Part shown: in pieces, positions 26,164 to 34,913 of the stretch
How positions within the stretch are numbered: the stretch's first letter is position 1
Layout of the letters: each line of letters opens with the position of its first letter
Source: Flavipsychrobacter sp.
GTDB taxonomy: Bacteria > Bacteroidota > Bacteroidia > Chitinophagales > Chitinophagaceae
NCBI GenBank assembly: GCA_024508935.1
Contig: JANINW010000006.1
Location: 518,663-582,662 of the forward strand
DNA length: 64,000 nt
Direction of reading: 5' to 3'
Position numbers and translations under genes: made by a program
Notes under the pieces: model-generated
Databases searched by the model: none
The model's input: only the letters and a program-made list of their open reading frames with translations
What the model was told of the DNA's origin: nothing

Positions 26164-26204
26164 CATCTCTTTTGCACCTGAATTGATTTGGAGCAAAAGA
26201 GATG
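26164..26204. repeat. 12-bp inverted repeat between rng and the small ribosomal gene
   Basis: CATCTCTTTTGC (26164-26175) is the exact complement of GCAAAAGAGATG (26193-26204), with a 17-base loop. It may be a second terminator for the upstream operon or part of the rng promoter region. Confidence 0.5.
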
Positions 26205-26235
26205 AGGAATGTCTTTAAAAAAGAATGTCAGGAAA

Positions 26236-26265
26236 AAGCAAAGCAGAAGAGAATCGCCTTTGCTT
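26236..26265 (-). terminator. terminator after the 30-residue ribosomal gene
   Basis: AAGCAAAG (26236-26243) pairs with CTTTGCTT (26258-26265). Read on the minus strand the stem is followed by a short T-run (TTTCC). It lies just downstream of the stop codon at 26268-26270. Confidence 0.5.
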
Positions 26266-26267
26266 AA

Positions 26268-26360
26268 TTATTTTTTCTTCTTATGACGGTTTTTTCTCAA
26301 ACGCTTTTTGCGTTTGTGAGTAGCTATTTTATGACGTTTTCTTTTCTTACCACAAGGCAT
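26268..26360 (-). CDS. bS22/mS38-like small basic ribosomal protein (AURKAIP1/COX24 domain)
   Basis: A 30-residue protein beginning MPCGKKRKRHKIATHKRKKR and ending in LRKNRHKKKK; 21 of its 30 residues are Lys, Arg or His. The KKRKRHK...KRKKRLRK pattern is the AURKAIP1/COX24 motif found in mitochondrial mS38 and in the short actinobacterial bS22, which bind the 30S subunit near the decoding region. Bacteroidota carry this tiny conserved gene, usually overlooked because of its size. It lies 16 bp after the TPR gene, on the same strand. The reading frame is clear and ends with TAA; a ribosomal location is inferred from the family. Confidence 0.85.
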   Translation of the reverse strand: MPCGKKRKRHKIATHKRKKRLRKNRHKKKK

Positions 26361-26376
26361 AACACAAAAAATTTAG

Positions 26377-27267
26377 TTATTTGAATGAATTAATATACGC
26401 GTCTATATCCTTACTAAAAGCAGGCTTGTTTACTAGTTTTTTACATTTTTCCAGCAAAGCAATTGCCTTTTCTTTATCTCCTTTTCCTTTATAAGCCTCT
26501 GCCAGGAAGTAAGTTGCTTCTGTATTCTCAGGCTCCTGTTTCAGTACGGTCTCAAAGCGGCTGATGGCTTTGTCGTACTGGCCCGATTGTATAGCCAGCT
26601 TTCCTAACATCAGGTTAGCAGGAATATTTTCCGGTTTTTCGCGTGTAATACCAAGGAGTAGTTGTACACCCTGCATTGTTTCGCCTGTACCTTCTATGTA
26701 CCCTGCAGCCATGGCCATCTTCACTGTATCATTGGCAGGATTAATTGCCAGGGATTGTTGGAAACAGGCCACTGCTTCCTGTGCTTCCCAAACCTGCACA
26801 CTTGCCGAACCGGCATCGTGCATCAGGTCCAAAAAGAATTGGCCTGCAAAATTGAGCTTTTTTTCCGAATTCTCCAACTTTGCTGCTTTTGCATAGTACC
26901 AGGCAGCTACAGGCAGTTGTTTATGCTCCTGCCATTGTTTGGCTATATCTGTAAAAACCGAAACCATCCCCGATGAGTCGTGGATGGTTCCAAGTTGTTT
27001 TTCCAAAGCTTCAATATCCTTCGCGGCGTGTTCGGGCAATTGCTTGCGCGTGGCTGCCAATATAGAATCGAAAGAAGCGGCTCTCACCATGTTAGGGGCC
27101 GGGGACATCTCTCCGCCTGAGGCACCGGCTGCCATTGGGGCACCCTGCTTTGCCGGAGGAATGGTGTTCACTTCCCGGTATAATATTATAATCAGCCCTA
27201 CAACTGCCGCAATTGTTATGTAATGTACCGCTCGCAAGAATATAAAATTTCTGCGCAAAGGTAGCAA
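26377..27267 (-). CDS. membrane-anchored tetratricopeptide-repeat protein
   Basis: A 296-residue protein with one N-terminal transmembrane helix (about 13-29, HYITIAAVVGLIIILY), a Pro/Ala/Gly/Met-rich linker to about 65, and a helical domain. Clear TPR units lie near 165-180 (ACFQQSLAINPANDTV), 205-240 (LMLGKLAIQSGQYDKAISRFETVL) and 245-275 (ATYFLAEAYKGKGDKEKAIALLEKC). Orientation by the basic N-terminus puts the repeats in the periplasm. It lies 28 bp after the HU gene and before the small ribosomal gene, in one likely transcript. Its partners are unknown. Confidence 0.85.
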   Translation of the reverse strand: MLPLRRNFIFLRAVHYITIAAVVGLIIILYREVNTIPPAKQGAPMAAGASGGEMSPAPNMVRAASFDSILAATRKQLPEHAAKDIEALEKQLGTIHDSSGMVSVFTDIAKQWQEHKQLPVAAWYYAKAAKLENSEKKLNFAGQFFLDLMHDAGSASVQVWEAQEAVACFQQSLAINPANDTVKMAMAAGYIEGTGETMQGVQLLLGITREKPENIPANLMLGKLAIQSGQYDKAISRFETVLKQEPENTEATYFLAEAYKGKGDKEKAIALLEKCKKLVNKPAFSKDIDAYINSFK

Positions 27268-27295
27268 AATAGGCTTTTCGGCGCGGGCTTGTTTT

Positions 27296-27622
27296 TTAAT
27301 CCTGCTCTACTAAGTCCGATTCCTTATGTTCTGAAAGTTCGTGCTTAGATTCTTTTACAGCCTGTACAAATTCTTTGGCCGGTTTAAATGCCGGGATGAA
27401 ATGCTCCGGTATCTCTACTGCTACATTCTTTTTAATATTACGCCCTATTTTGGCGGCACGTTTCTTTAGTATAAAGCTGCCAAAACCGCGCACGTAAACA
27501 GGTTCGCCTTCTACCAGCGATACTTTTACTTCTTTGAAGAATGCCTCTAAAGCTACCAGTATGTCTACTTTGGGTATCCCGGTTTTTTCGGCAATGCTAC
27601 CTACTACATCAGCTTTTCTCAT
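27296..27622 (-). CDS. HU/IHF-family DNA-binding protein
   Basis: A 108-residue histone-like protein. The first 90 residues are the HU fold: KADVVGSIAEKTGIPKVDILVALEAFF, VRGFGSFILKKRAAKIGRN and IPEHFIPAFKPAKEF, where Pro of the IPEHFIP loop region intercalates into bent DNA. A C-terminal tail of about 18 residues is acidic and His-rich, longer than in E. coli HU. It packs the chromosome and bends DNA. First gene of a likely operon with the TPR protein and the small ribosomal protein. A TATTTTTG box on the minus strand at 27804-27811 could be its promoter, giving a leader near 170 bases. Confidence 0.93.
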   Translation of the reverse strand: MRKADVVGSIAEKTGIPKVDILVALEAFFKEVKVSLVEGEPVYVRGFGSFILKKRAAKIGRNIKKNVAVEIPEHFIPAFKPAKEFVQAVKESKHELSEHKESDLVEQD

Positions 27623-27990
27623 AAAGGTGGTTATGATTTAAAGTGTGAAAAAATACTTGATCCTCTATTCAATTTAGCAATCTTTCCTGATACTTATTAA
27701 AAATATTAGCTTATATAAAAGATTGCATCAAAATCGTATTGTAATGGTACAACTTAGTTTAATAAAATATTCCGTTAATTCATTAAAAACCAATTAAATA
27801 ATGCAAAAATACGCTTCTCTGATTATAAACACTTATGAAAATTTATTTTTAATATTTAAAATGTTTATCTTACGTATCCTTCTAAATTTCCCTGTTTTTT
27901 CTTGCAACCTTGTACAATAACACCACTCCTGCATTATTGTTTGCTCTAAAACCCTAAAAGCCAAGTAATTTTGCGCACAAATTTCAGATT
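27623..27990. other. A/T-rich gap between divergent HU and ctaA genes
   Basis: This 368-bp stretch is strongly A/T-rich and holds no open frame I can support. It contains a minus-strand TAnnTTTG match at 27804-27811 for HU and a plus-strand one at 27966-27973 for ctaA. I see no RNA gene or repeat. Confidence 0.6.
27966..27973 (+). promoter_or_regulatory. -7 promoter box (TAATTTTG) of ctaA
   Basis: TAnnTTTG match 17 bases before the GTG start at 27991. A TTTG at 27940-27943 is 22 bases upstream, one base more than the usual -33 spacing. Confidence 0.55.
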
Positions 27991-29043
27991 GTGCAGGATA
28001 GCGCTAAAAGAAAGATAGTTGCATATTGGTTGCTGGCAGGGGTATTTATGATAATTGTGCAGGTATTGCTAGGCGGTATTACCCGTCTTACAGGGTCGGG
28101 CCTTTCTATTACCGAATGGAAACCGATAATGGGCGCTCTGCCGCCATTGAATGAAAAAGAATGGAACACGGCATTTGACGGCTATAAACAGATAGCCCAG
28201 TATAAATACCTCAATAGCCATTTTGAACTCAGCGATTTTAAATTCATTTTCTTCTGGGAATGGTTTCACCGCCTTTGGGCAAGGGCGCTTGGCGTAGTGT
28301 TCGCCATCGGCTTTATATACTTTCTATTAAAGAAATATTTCGATAAACAAATGGTCATTCCATTTATTATCCTGTTTATACTTGGCGGATTACAGGGACT
28401 TATAGGCTGGATAATGGTAGCCAGCGGACTTAACGATACCAACCTGTACGTAAATCACATAAAACTGGCCATGCATTTTATGGCTGCCCTGTTGCTGCTA
28501 TGCTACACATTATGGTTTGCCCTACAGTTGCTGGTGCCAGAGGAGAAAAGAATAACCAATAACCGCTTCCGGAATTTTACAATTATAGCCATTGTCATTT
28601 TATGCGTGCAATTGGTTTATGGTGCTTTTATGGCCGGACTTAAAGCCGCAATGGCTGCTGCAACCTGGCCTACCATAAATGGCATGTTGATTCCAGACAA
28701 CCTTATGGCTCAAAGCTTCATCAATCATCCTATTAATGTGCATTTCATGCACCGCGAATTGGCGTATATTTTATTCACCATTATAATGTTCTGGTTTGGT
28801 GCTGCTACAAAAGCTGCATCATTCAAACCCGGTAATCTATTAAAGCAAGCTCGCTGGTGGCCATTTATCCTTGTGTGGACACAAGTAATACTTGGTATAG
28901 TTACCGTGCTCAGCGCACCTAAGATCATATTTGGAAAATTCGGCCAGTTTGAGATACTGGCTGAGCTACACCAGCTGGTAGCCATGTTCCTGCTAGTAGC
29001 CATGGTTATTAATCTTTACCTGGTGAAACCCGCGCGGCAATAG
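27991..29043 (+). CDS. ctaA: heme A synthase (COX15/CtaA family)
   Basis: A 350-residue integral membrane enzyme that oxidises heme O to heme A for cytochrome oxidase. The family signature GGITRLTGSGLSITEWKPIMGALPP is at about 28-52, with conserved His residues in FEWFHRLWAR-type (FFWEWFHRLWARALG), HIKLAMHFMAA and MHRELAY segments that bind heme. About eight hydrophobic helices are visible. The start is GTG at 27991, fitting the -7 box. No ctaB or oxidase subunit genes lie beside it, so it is an isolated gene here. An alternative use for heme-copper oxidases other than aa3 cannot be excluded. Confidence 0.93.
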   Translation: MQDSAKRKIVAYWLLAGVFMIIVQVLLGGITRLTGSGLSITEWKPIMGALPPLNEKEWNTAFDGYKQIAQYKYLNSHFELSDFKFIFFWEWFHRLWARALGVVFAIGFIYFLLKKYFDKQMVIPFIILFILGGLQGLIGWIMVASGLNDTNLYVNHIKLAMHFMAALLLLCYTLWFALQLLVPEEKRITNNRFRNFTIIAIVILCVQLVYGAFMAGLKAAMAAATWPTINGMLIPDNLMAQSFINHPINVHFMHRELAYILFTIIMFWFGAATKAASFKPGNLLKQARWWPFILVWTQVILGIVTVLSAPKIIFGKFGQFEILAELHQLVAMFLLVAMVINLYLVKPARQ

Positions 29044-29141
29044 TTTACCGCAAACAATATTAATTTAACATGACAGCATGATAGTTTAATGACAAAAACT
29101 GGCAGAAGTTTTGTACATTAATATTTAAAAACTATCGCATC

Positions 29142-31370
29142 ATGAAGAGGGTAGCCAAGGCAGTGTTTCGTTTTTTGCCGGTGCAGCTGGTATTGCTGCA
29201 CTTCCGCAAATATCAACTGCTGCTGGTGTTCTGGCTTATCCTTATTGCTACTGCCACAGGCCATTTTGCCGCTACATTCGGAGCGGCTACCTTGTTTCTT
29301 AGTCCTGAATACCTGGGTAAAATAAATTTTACCAGCATGTTCCTGCTGGGTGGTGCTATGGCTGTATTTGTGATGGCCTGGCATATTACCACCTTTATCA
29401 TTCACAGCCAGCGCGTACCCTTTATGGGCGCTACAAGGCATGCATTTCTAAAGTATTGTATCAATAACTCCATCATCCCATTAGCGTTCCTGGTTGCATA
29501 TTCTGTCATAAGCATACGTTTCCAGTTTTTTAATGAACATGCATCCGCATCCGGTATACTGAAATTTCAACTGGGCTTTTATCTCGGCTTCCTGGTTATT
29601 ATTCTTATCTCGTTTGCCTATTTCTTCCGGGTAGACAGGGACTTGCTAAAAGTTGTATTATCCAATATTGCCAACCCTGCCCGCATACGCGAGATCGTAC
29701 CCTATGATAGCCTTGACTATGATATAGACATTATACATGCCGACACTTATGTAACTGGCAAACTGCGTATAAAAAAATGTTCTGAACTTGAGCCCTATCA
29801 CCCCAGGTTATTGCATATGGTATTGCGCAAGCACCATCGCAATGCTATTACTGCTACCATATTCGCTATAGCACTCTTGCTGCTATCCGGTGCATTTATA
29901 GACGAGCCGCGTCTGAGGATACCAGCAGGGGCAGGTTTCCTTATTTTATTTTCTATTGTGATGGGCTTGGTTGGGGCTATGAAATATTTCCTGCGTAGCT
30001 GGGAGATATTCGGCTGGCTATTCATTGTCATATTTTTATCCGTATTGGTCAACCTTCACTGGTTCGACCTCCGCAGCATAGCCTATGGGCTGGACTACCA
30101 TACTGCAACAAACCAGAGGCCTGCTTATGACTATGAAAGCCTGAGAAAGTTTTTCACGCCTGCGCGGTATGAAGCAGATAAAAAAACAGAAGAGCACCGG
30201 CTGGAAAAATGGAAGCAAAAACAAATTGCGGCAGGTGATACTATGCCTCCGCTCATCATATTGACGGTGAGTGGCGGCGGTTCTCGGGCGGCCTACTGGT
30301 CTTTCCATACTTTACAATATCTTGATAGTATGAGCAAAGGAAAGCTCTTCAACAATACGGTGCTGCTTACCGGAGCATCCGGTGGCATGATCGGGGCCTC
30401 GTACTGGCGCGAATTGCACAGTGCCGCGCTGGATGGCAAAATAAAAGACCCTTATAATACAAAATACCAGGAAAATGTAGGTAAGGACCTGCTGAATGCC
30501 ATAATCTTTTCTTTTGTTAGTGTTGACCTGATCTCTCCGTTCAATAAAATATCTCTTTCTGGCTATTCTTATTCCAAAGACCGTGGTTATGCGATGGAGC
30601 AGGAAATGATACGCAATACAGAAGGGCTGCTGGACAAAAAAATTGGCGATAGTAAGGAAAAGGAAGATGCCGGTACCATACCCGGAATGATAGTGAATGG
30701 CACTATCATAAACGACGGCAGGAAACTAATGATGACAGCACAGCCTGTCAGCTACCTGACCATGCCTGAAAGTGCGTTGTATAATGTACAACCTGCTATT
30801 GACGCAATAGATTGCGGAGCTTTTTTTGAAAAACAGAATGGCTATAATATGCGCCTTAGCACTGCGCTGAGAATGAACGCTACCTTCCCATTTGTATTGC
30901 CGGTAGTACGTATGCCCTCACAGCCTTCTATGAATATTATGGATGCCGGGCTACGCGATAATTTTGGCACAGAGGTAGCCAGCCGTTATATATATGTACT
31001 GCGGAACTGGATCATTAAAAATACACGTAAAGTAATTTTCATACAGATACGCGATACAAAGGAGCATGATATATTCCCGCCGTCTGCCATGGGCTCTTTG
31101 GGCAGCATGCTGTCAGACCCTTTGTTTGTAATACAGGACAAATGGGAACCTTTCCAATCTTATAACCAGGGCTATCTCAAAGATTATGCCCCATACTTTA
31201 TGCCTGATAGACTCCATTTTGTAACCTTTGAATATATACCCGACCAAAAAAGCAAAGCAGCTGCTTTAAATTTCCACCTTACCAAGCGGGAAAAAATTGA
31301 TATCCTAAATTCTATCAATAATACCACTAACCAGGCAGCGACTAAACAGTTAATGCAATTGCTGCAATAA
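29142..31370 (+). CDS. patatin-like phospholipase with N-terminal membrane domain
   Basis: A 742-residue protein. Residues about 15-310 contain hydrophobic segments: near 25-45, 60-85, 105-125, 145-165, 235-250, 258-275 and 285-305. After a soluble linker a patatin-type hydrolase domain starts near 370: SGGGSRAAYWS is the oxyanion-hole loop, TGASGGMIGAS contains the nucleophile Ser (about 413), and DAGLRDN contains the catalytic Asp (about 604). The Ser-Asp dyad is thus complete. It likely hydrolyses phospholipid or acyl ester at the membrane. The membrane-plus-patatin arrangement resembles large bacterial patatins of unknown substrate. The gene stands alone with a gap of about 100 bp on the left. 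Confidence 0.85.
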   Translation: MKRVAKAVFRFLPVQLVLLHFRKYQLLLVFWLILIATATGHFAATFGAATLFLSPEYLGKINFTSMFLLGGAMAVFVMAWHITTFIIHSQRVPFMGATRHAFLKYCINNSIIPLAFLVAYSVISIRFQFFNEHASASGILKFQLGFYLGFLVIILISFAYFFRVDRDLLKVVLSNIANPARIREIVPYDSLDYDIDIIHADTYVTGKLRIKKCSELEPYHPRLLHMVLRKHHRNAITATIFAIALLLLSGAFIDEPRLRIPAGAGFLILFSIVMGLVGAMKYFLRSWEIFGWLFIVIFLSVLVNLHWFDLRSIAYGLDYHTATNQRPAYDYESLRKFFTPARYEADKKTEEHRLEKWKQKQIAAGDTMPPLIILTVSGGGSRAAYWSFHTLQYLDSMSKGKLFNNTVLLTGASGGMIGASYWRELHSAALDGKIKDPYNTKYQENVGKDLLNAIIFSFVSVDLISPFNKISLSGYSYSKDRGYAMEQEMIRNTEGLLDKKIGDSKEKEDAGTIPGMIVNGTIINDGRKLMMTAQPVSYLTMPESALYNVQPAIDAIDCGAFFEKQNGYNMRLSTALRMNATFPFVLPVVRMPSQPSMNIMDAGLRDNFGTEVASRYIYVLRNWIIKNTRKVIFIQIRDTKEHDIFPPSAMGSLGSMLSDPLFVIQDKWEPFQSYNQGYLKDYAPYFMPDRLHFVTFEYIPDQKSKAAALNFHLTKREKIDILNSINNTTNQAATKQLMQLLQ

Positions 31371-31387
31371 CAGTCTTGCATAATCTG

Positions 31388-31395
31388 TATTTTTG
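31388..31395 (+). promoter_or_regulatory. -7 promoter box (TATTTTTG) of the glycosyltransferase gene
   Basis: TAnnTTTG match 20 bases before ATG 31416, in the 45-bp gap after the patatin gene. No -33 TTTG at proper spacing is seen. Confidence 0.45.
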
Positions 31396-31415
31396 AAAGC
31401 TGTTATACATTTTCA

Positions 31416-32288
31416 ATGAAGGTTACCGGGTTCACATTCATACGCAATGCTATTAAGTACGACTATCCTATTGTAGAAGCCATCACTTCTATATTGCCGT
31501 TGTGCGATGATTTTGTAGTAGCTGTTGGCAATTCGGAAGATGGTACGCTGGATATGATACGGAATATCGCACCGGGCAAAATAAAGATCATAGAAACCGT
31601 ATGGGACGATAGCCTGAGAACAGGCGGGAAAGTGCTGGCAGATGAAACGGATAAAGCCTTTCGTGCTATAGGTGCAGATACCGATTGGTGCTTTTATATA
31701 CAGGGCGATGAGGTAGTACACGAAAAATACCATGACGCAATAAGGGAAGGTATGCTACGCTGGAAAGACGATAAAAAAGTAGATGGCCTGCTTTTCAAAT
31801 ACCTGCATTTTTACGGCTCTTACGATTATGTGGGCACATCGAGCAACTGGTATCCTAATGAAATAAGAATTATACGGAACGATAAAAGCATCTATTCCTA
31901 TCGCGATGCACAGGGCTTTAGGAAGGGAAATGATGAGAAACTACGTGTAAAACCGCTGGATGCTTACGTGTACCATTATGGCTGGGTAAAGGAGCCTGCG
32001 GCCATGCAGCGAAAACAGCTGGTTTTCCACAAGCTATGGCATGATGATGAGTGGCTGGAAAAAAATGTAGCCAAAACTGCTGAGTTCGATTACGCTTCGC
32101 ATATCGATGCACTGGAATTATTTAGGGGTACACACCCTAAGGTGATGCAAAAGCGTATTGCGGATAAAAACTGGAAGTTTGACTATGATATTTCCTTCAA
32201 CCGTCTTTCAATGAAAGAACGGCTGAAGAAATTTGCTGAAAACAGGCTGGGTATGAAACTTAGTTACCGCAATTACAAGCTGGTATAA
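31416..32288 (+). CDS. family-2-like glycosyltransferase
   Basis: A 290-residue protein with a GT-A fold. The N-terminus has the family pattern VTGFTFIRNAIKYDYPIVEAI and DDFVVAVGNSEDGTLDMI, and the nucleotide-sugar/metal motif appears as YIQGDEVVHEKYH (about 93-105), where the Asp of GDE takes the place of the DxD. The C-terminal part is basic (MKERLKKFAENRLGMK). There is no signal peptide or membrane helix, so it works in the cytoplasm, possibly on lipid-linked or surface glycans. Its stop codon abuts the hutH stop with no base between. Acceptor and donor cannot be read from the sequence. Confidence 0.82.
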   Translation: MKVTGFTFIRNAIKYDYPIVEAITSILPLCDDFVVAVGNSEDGTLDMIRNIAPGKIKIIETVWDDSLRTGGKVLADETDKAFRAIGADTDWCFYIQGDEVVHEKYHDAIREGMLRWKDDKKVDGLLFKYLHFYGSYDYVGTSSNWYPNEIRIIRNDKSIYSYRDAQGFRKGNDEKLRVKPLDAYVYHYGWVKEPAAMQRKQLVFHKLWHDDEWLEKNVAKTAEFDYASHIDALELFRGTHPKVMQKRIADKNWKFDYDISFNRLSMKERLKKFAENRLGMKLSYRNYKLV

Positions 32289-33767
32289 TTATCCTATAAT
32301 TTTTTCTACATCGGCATGCAAGAATTGTTCGGCCATAACAAGGTCATCATGCAGTAAACGGTCAGTAGGCATAAATGCTACCTTGTTTCTGAATGCAGCG
32401 AACAATTTTTCTAATGCAGGAGAAGTAGTTCCGGGCCTGCGCAATTCCAATGCCTGTGCTGCAGTCATTAACTCTATAGCTAATACGCGTTGCACATTCT
32501 CTATTACGCGGCGTAGTTTGGTAGCGGCATTGGCGCCCATGCTTACATGGTCTTCCTGTCCATTACTGCTTACAATACTGTCTACAGACGCCGGTGTACA
32601 GTATTGTTTGTTCTGGCTTACAATAGCGGCAGCGGTATATTGGGCTATCATAAACCCGCTGTTGAGCCCGGCATCAGGGGCCAGGAACGGCGGCAATTCG
32701 CGCTGACCGCTCACTAATAAGTAAGTCCTGCGTTCAGATATATTAGCGAGCTCTGCTACCGCTATGGCCATAAAATCGAGGTTTAATGCTAATGGCTGGC
32801 CATGGAAATTACCGCCACTCATAATAGCATCCTCATCATGAAACACAATGGGATTATCTGTTACAGAGTTTACTTCTATCTCTACTACATTAGCTATATT
32901 TTCTATTACATCTTTTGTAGCCCCGTGCACCTGCGGCATACAGCGGAAAGAATAAGGGTCTTGTACCTGGGTTTTAGGCATAGCCTGTATAGCGCTGCCC
33001 TGCAGCAATTGTAATATGGTTTGTGCGGTAGCTATCTGCCCTTTATGTGGGCGTACGCGGTGTATGGGGTGTTTAAAGGGTTCATCCTTAGCCATAAACG
33101 CATCGGCTGATAATGCACCGATAACATCGGCCCAGGCAGATAACCTTCTTGCTGCGATCAATGCCCACACAGCATGGCTGCTCATAAATTGTGTACCATT
33201 CAGCAGGGCAAGGCCTTCCTTGGCAGCAAGCGGCAATGGCTCAAGGTTTACTTCTTTCAATACTTCTGCAGTTTCTCTAACCACTCCCTTATACCGTACT
33301 TTACCCTTTCCGAAAATAGGCAGGCTCAGGTGCGCTAACGGTGCCAAGTCTCCTGAAGCACCTAAGGAGCCCAGCTCGTATACAACAGGGCTGATACCCA
33401 GGTTGTAAAAATCTACCAGGCGCTGAACAATTGCAAGTCGTACGCCACTATAGCCCTGGCTCAGCCCATGCACTTTCAGCAAAAGCATCCAGCGTACTAT
33501 ATCTTCAGGCACCTCTTCGCCCATGCCGCATGCATGTGAGCAAACCAGGTTTTCCTGTAATTGTGCCAGCTCATCTGGTTCCACACGTACATTGCACAAA
33601 GAACCAAAACCGGTATTGATACCGTAATAGGTATCACCCTTTTTCAGTATCTCATCTAAATATGCACGGTTTGTATTGATGCGCTCACCGGCCGATGCAG
33701 ATAAGGCCAGTGTATTGTTATTCCATTCCTTAAGAAAGTCAATTGATATATGTGCAGGTAATTGCAT
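32289..33767 (-). CDS. hutH: histidine ammonia-lyase
   Basis: A 492-residue enzyme that deaminates L-histidine to urocanate. The MIO-cofactor tripeptide Ala137-Ser138-Gly139 lies in GSLGASGDLAPLAHLSL. Family sequences also present are YGINTGFGSL, NGTQFMSSHA, QDPYSFRCMPQVHGA and SVTDNPIVF. Length is near the usual 500. The conserved active-site set favours HutH over the related tyrosine ammonia-lyase or aminomutase, though the family is close and specificity needs the His-versus-Tyr selectivity positions. None of hutU, hutI or hutG is adjacent. It has its own -7 box and a 53-bp gap to the thioredoxin-like gene. Confidence 0.9.
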   Translation of the reverse strand: MQLPAHISIDFLKEWNNNTLALSASAGERINTNRAYLDEILKKGDTYYGINTGFGSLCNVRVEPDELAQLQENLVCSHACGMGEEVPEDIVRWMLLLKVHGLSQGYSGVRLAIVQRLVDFYNLGISPVVYELGSLGASGDLAPLAHLSLPIFGKGKVRYKGVVRETAEVLKEVNLEPLPLAAKEGLALLNGTQFMSSHAVWALIAARRLSAWADVIGALSADAFMAKDEPFKHPIHRVRPHKGQIATAQTILQLLQGSAIQAMPKTQVQDPYSFRCMPQVHGATKDVIENIANVVEIEVNSVTDNPIVFHDEDAIMSGGNFHGQPLALNLDFMAIAVAELANISERRTYLLVSGQRELPPFLAPDAGLNSGFMIAQYTAAAIVSQNKQYCTPASVDSIVSSNGQEDHVSMGANAATKLRRVIENVQRVLAIELMTAAQALELRRPGTTSPALEKLFAAFRNKVAFMPTDRLLHDDLVMAEQFLHADVEKIIG

Positions 33768-33788
33768 GCTGCTATCGTGTTAAGGCAG

Positions 33789-33796
33789 CAAAAGTA
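33789..33796 (-). promoter_or_regulatory. -7 promoter box (TACTTTTG) of hutH
   Basis: Exact TAnnTTTG match on the minus strand 21 bases before the hutH ATG, lying between hutH and the thioredoxin-like gene. Confidence 0.5.
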
Positions 33797-33820
33797 CTTA
33801 TTCGTATTTATTTTAGCAGA

Positions 33821-34345
33821 CTACTGTTTACGGGCCATATCTGCCGCTATAATGCTTATCAGGTCAGCTTCCATTGTTTTGTGCAAAGTTTCTACTATTC
33901 TGCCTACCTCAAAACGGTCGCGGAAAAGAATGATCATGGGTACATTTTGAATGTTGTATATTTTATGCTCCTCAAAGTTAGCCTGCTTAGTGCGGTCTAC
34001 ACCATACATCGTGTAGTTCTTCATAGGAAAGTTTGTCAGCTGCAATATTTTGTACAGCTTAGGTATCATATTTTGAGAATCATCGCACCAGGTTCCCAGG
34101 AATACAACCATTTTGTACTGCGGCAGGTGTGCTGTAAGGTATTTTATGCTGTTCTCATCAGGTTTATAACTCTCTGCTCCGCTTTTCAGCCAGGTAAAGG
34201 TTTTCTCAGACAATAAGTCGTCGTAGGTGATAACCCCTTTAAAAACTACGCTCCCGTTTTCGGGATCCTTATCGGTAATAAAGTCAGATTGGGCAGATAC
34301 GTTCAAACTCATCAGTATAGCTATAGCCAGTAAATATTTTTTCAT
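33821..34345 (-). CDS. secreted thioredoxin-fold protein with a single active-site Cys
   Basis: A 174-residue exported protein with a signal peptide about 1-18 (LMSLNVSAQ). The thioredoxin fold is seen in KMVVFLGTWCDDS (Cys87), the cis-Pro VPMIILFR and the C-terminal helix. The usual second Cys is Ser: the motif reads Trp-Cys-Asp-Asp-Ser. It cannot make the ordinary CxxC disulphide, so a role in isomerisation, mixed disulphides or peroxide sensing is possible, or loss of redox function. The gene starts at the base next to the MerR stop codon, so the two are translated from one message. Confidence 0.8.
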   Translation of the reverse strand: MKKYLLAIAILMSLNVSAQSDFITDKDPENGSVVFKGVITYDDLLSEKTFTWLKSGAESYKPDENSIKYLTAHLPQYKMVVFLGTWCDDSQNMIPKLYKILQLTNFPMKNYTMYGVDRTKQANFEEHKIYNIQNVPMIILFRDRFEVGRIVETLHKTMEADLISIIAADMARKQ

Positions 34346-34819
34346 CTATCCCAGTTGGTTTCTTATTTGCAGCAGCTTATTTCTCAGCTGCAGCAAAGAT
34401 TGCTTCAGGTCCACCGTTTGCATGGCAGCCTTTTTATTGGCTTTCAGCTTGGCTTTTGCACCGCTTATGGTAAACCCGCGCTCTTTTACCAGGTGATGTA
34501 TAGCGCGCAATTCACGTATTTGCTCAGCAGTATACAGGCGGTCGCCCTTGCGGGTGGTACGCACCTTCATATCAAATTCTTTGGTCCAGAAACGTATATG
34601 AGAAGTATTGACCTTAAACAAACCCGCTACTTCACCTATAGAATAGTATTGTTTATCTGCCTTCCAGCCATCCAGCATGTCGGGCTTTTTCTCTTCTTTT
34701 TCTTCTTTCTGCTCTTTTGGCTGCTTTTCTTTCTTTTTTACTGCACGGCTTTTCCCAACAGCATTGATCTGTTCAGGAGGTGTTTCATCACCAAATAAAG
34801 TCAGGACTTTAGCACTCAT
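34346..34819 (-). CDS. MerR-family transcriptional regulator
   Basis: A 157-residue protein. The first 50 residues are a Lys/Glu-rich, probably disordered tail. The winged helix-turn-helix follows: YYSIGEVAGLFKVNTSHIRFWTKEF (about 59-83) and RKGDRLYTAEQIRELRAIHHLVKERGFTISGAKAKL, the MerR pattern. The remaining C-terminal helix could form the antiparallel dimer coil. There is no ligand domain, unlike long MerR activators, so it may act as a simple regulator. It forms a two-gene unit with the thioredoxin-like gene directly downstream, at no gap. Targets are unknown. Confidence 0.88.
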   Translation of the reverse strand: MSAKVLTLFGDETPPEQINAVGKSRAVKKKEKQPKEQKEEKEEKKPDMLDGWKADKQYYSIGEVAGLFKVNTSHIRFWTKEFDMKVRTTRKGDRLYTAEQIRELRAIHHLVKERGFTISGAKAKLKANKKAAMQTVDLKQSLLQLRNKLLQIRNQLG

Positions 34820-34913
34820 CAGTACAAAATAACAAATAAAATAGGATTGTATCTAAACCTTTGCGACTTATTTGAGTATTGATAATTCGTATGGGCAGCA
34901 ATGCTATTTACCT

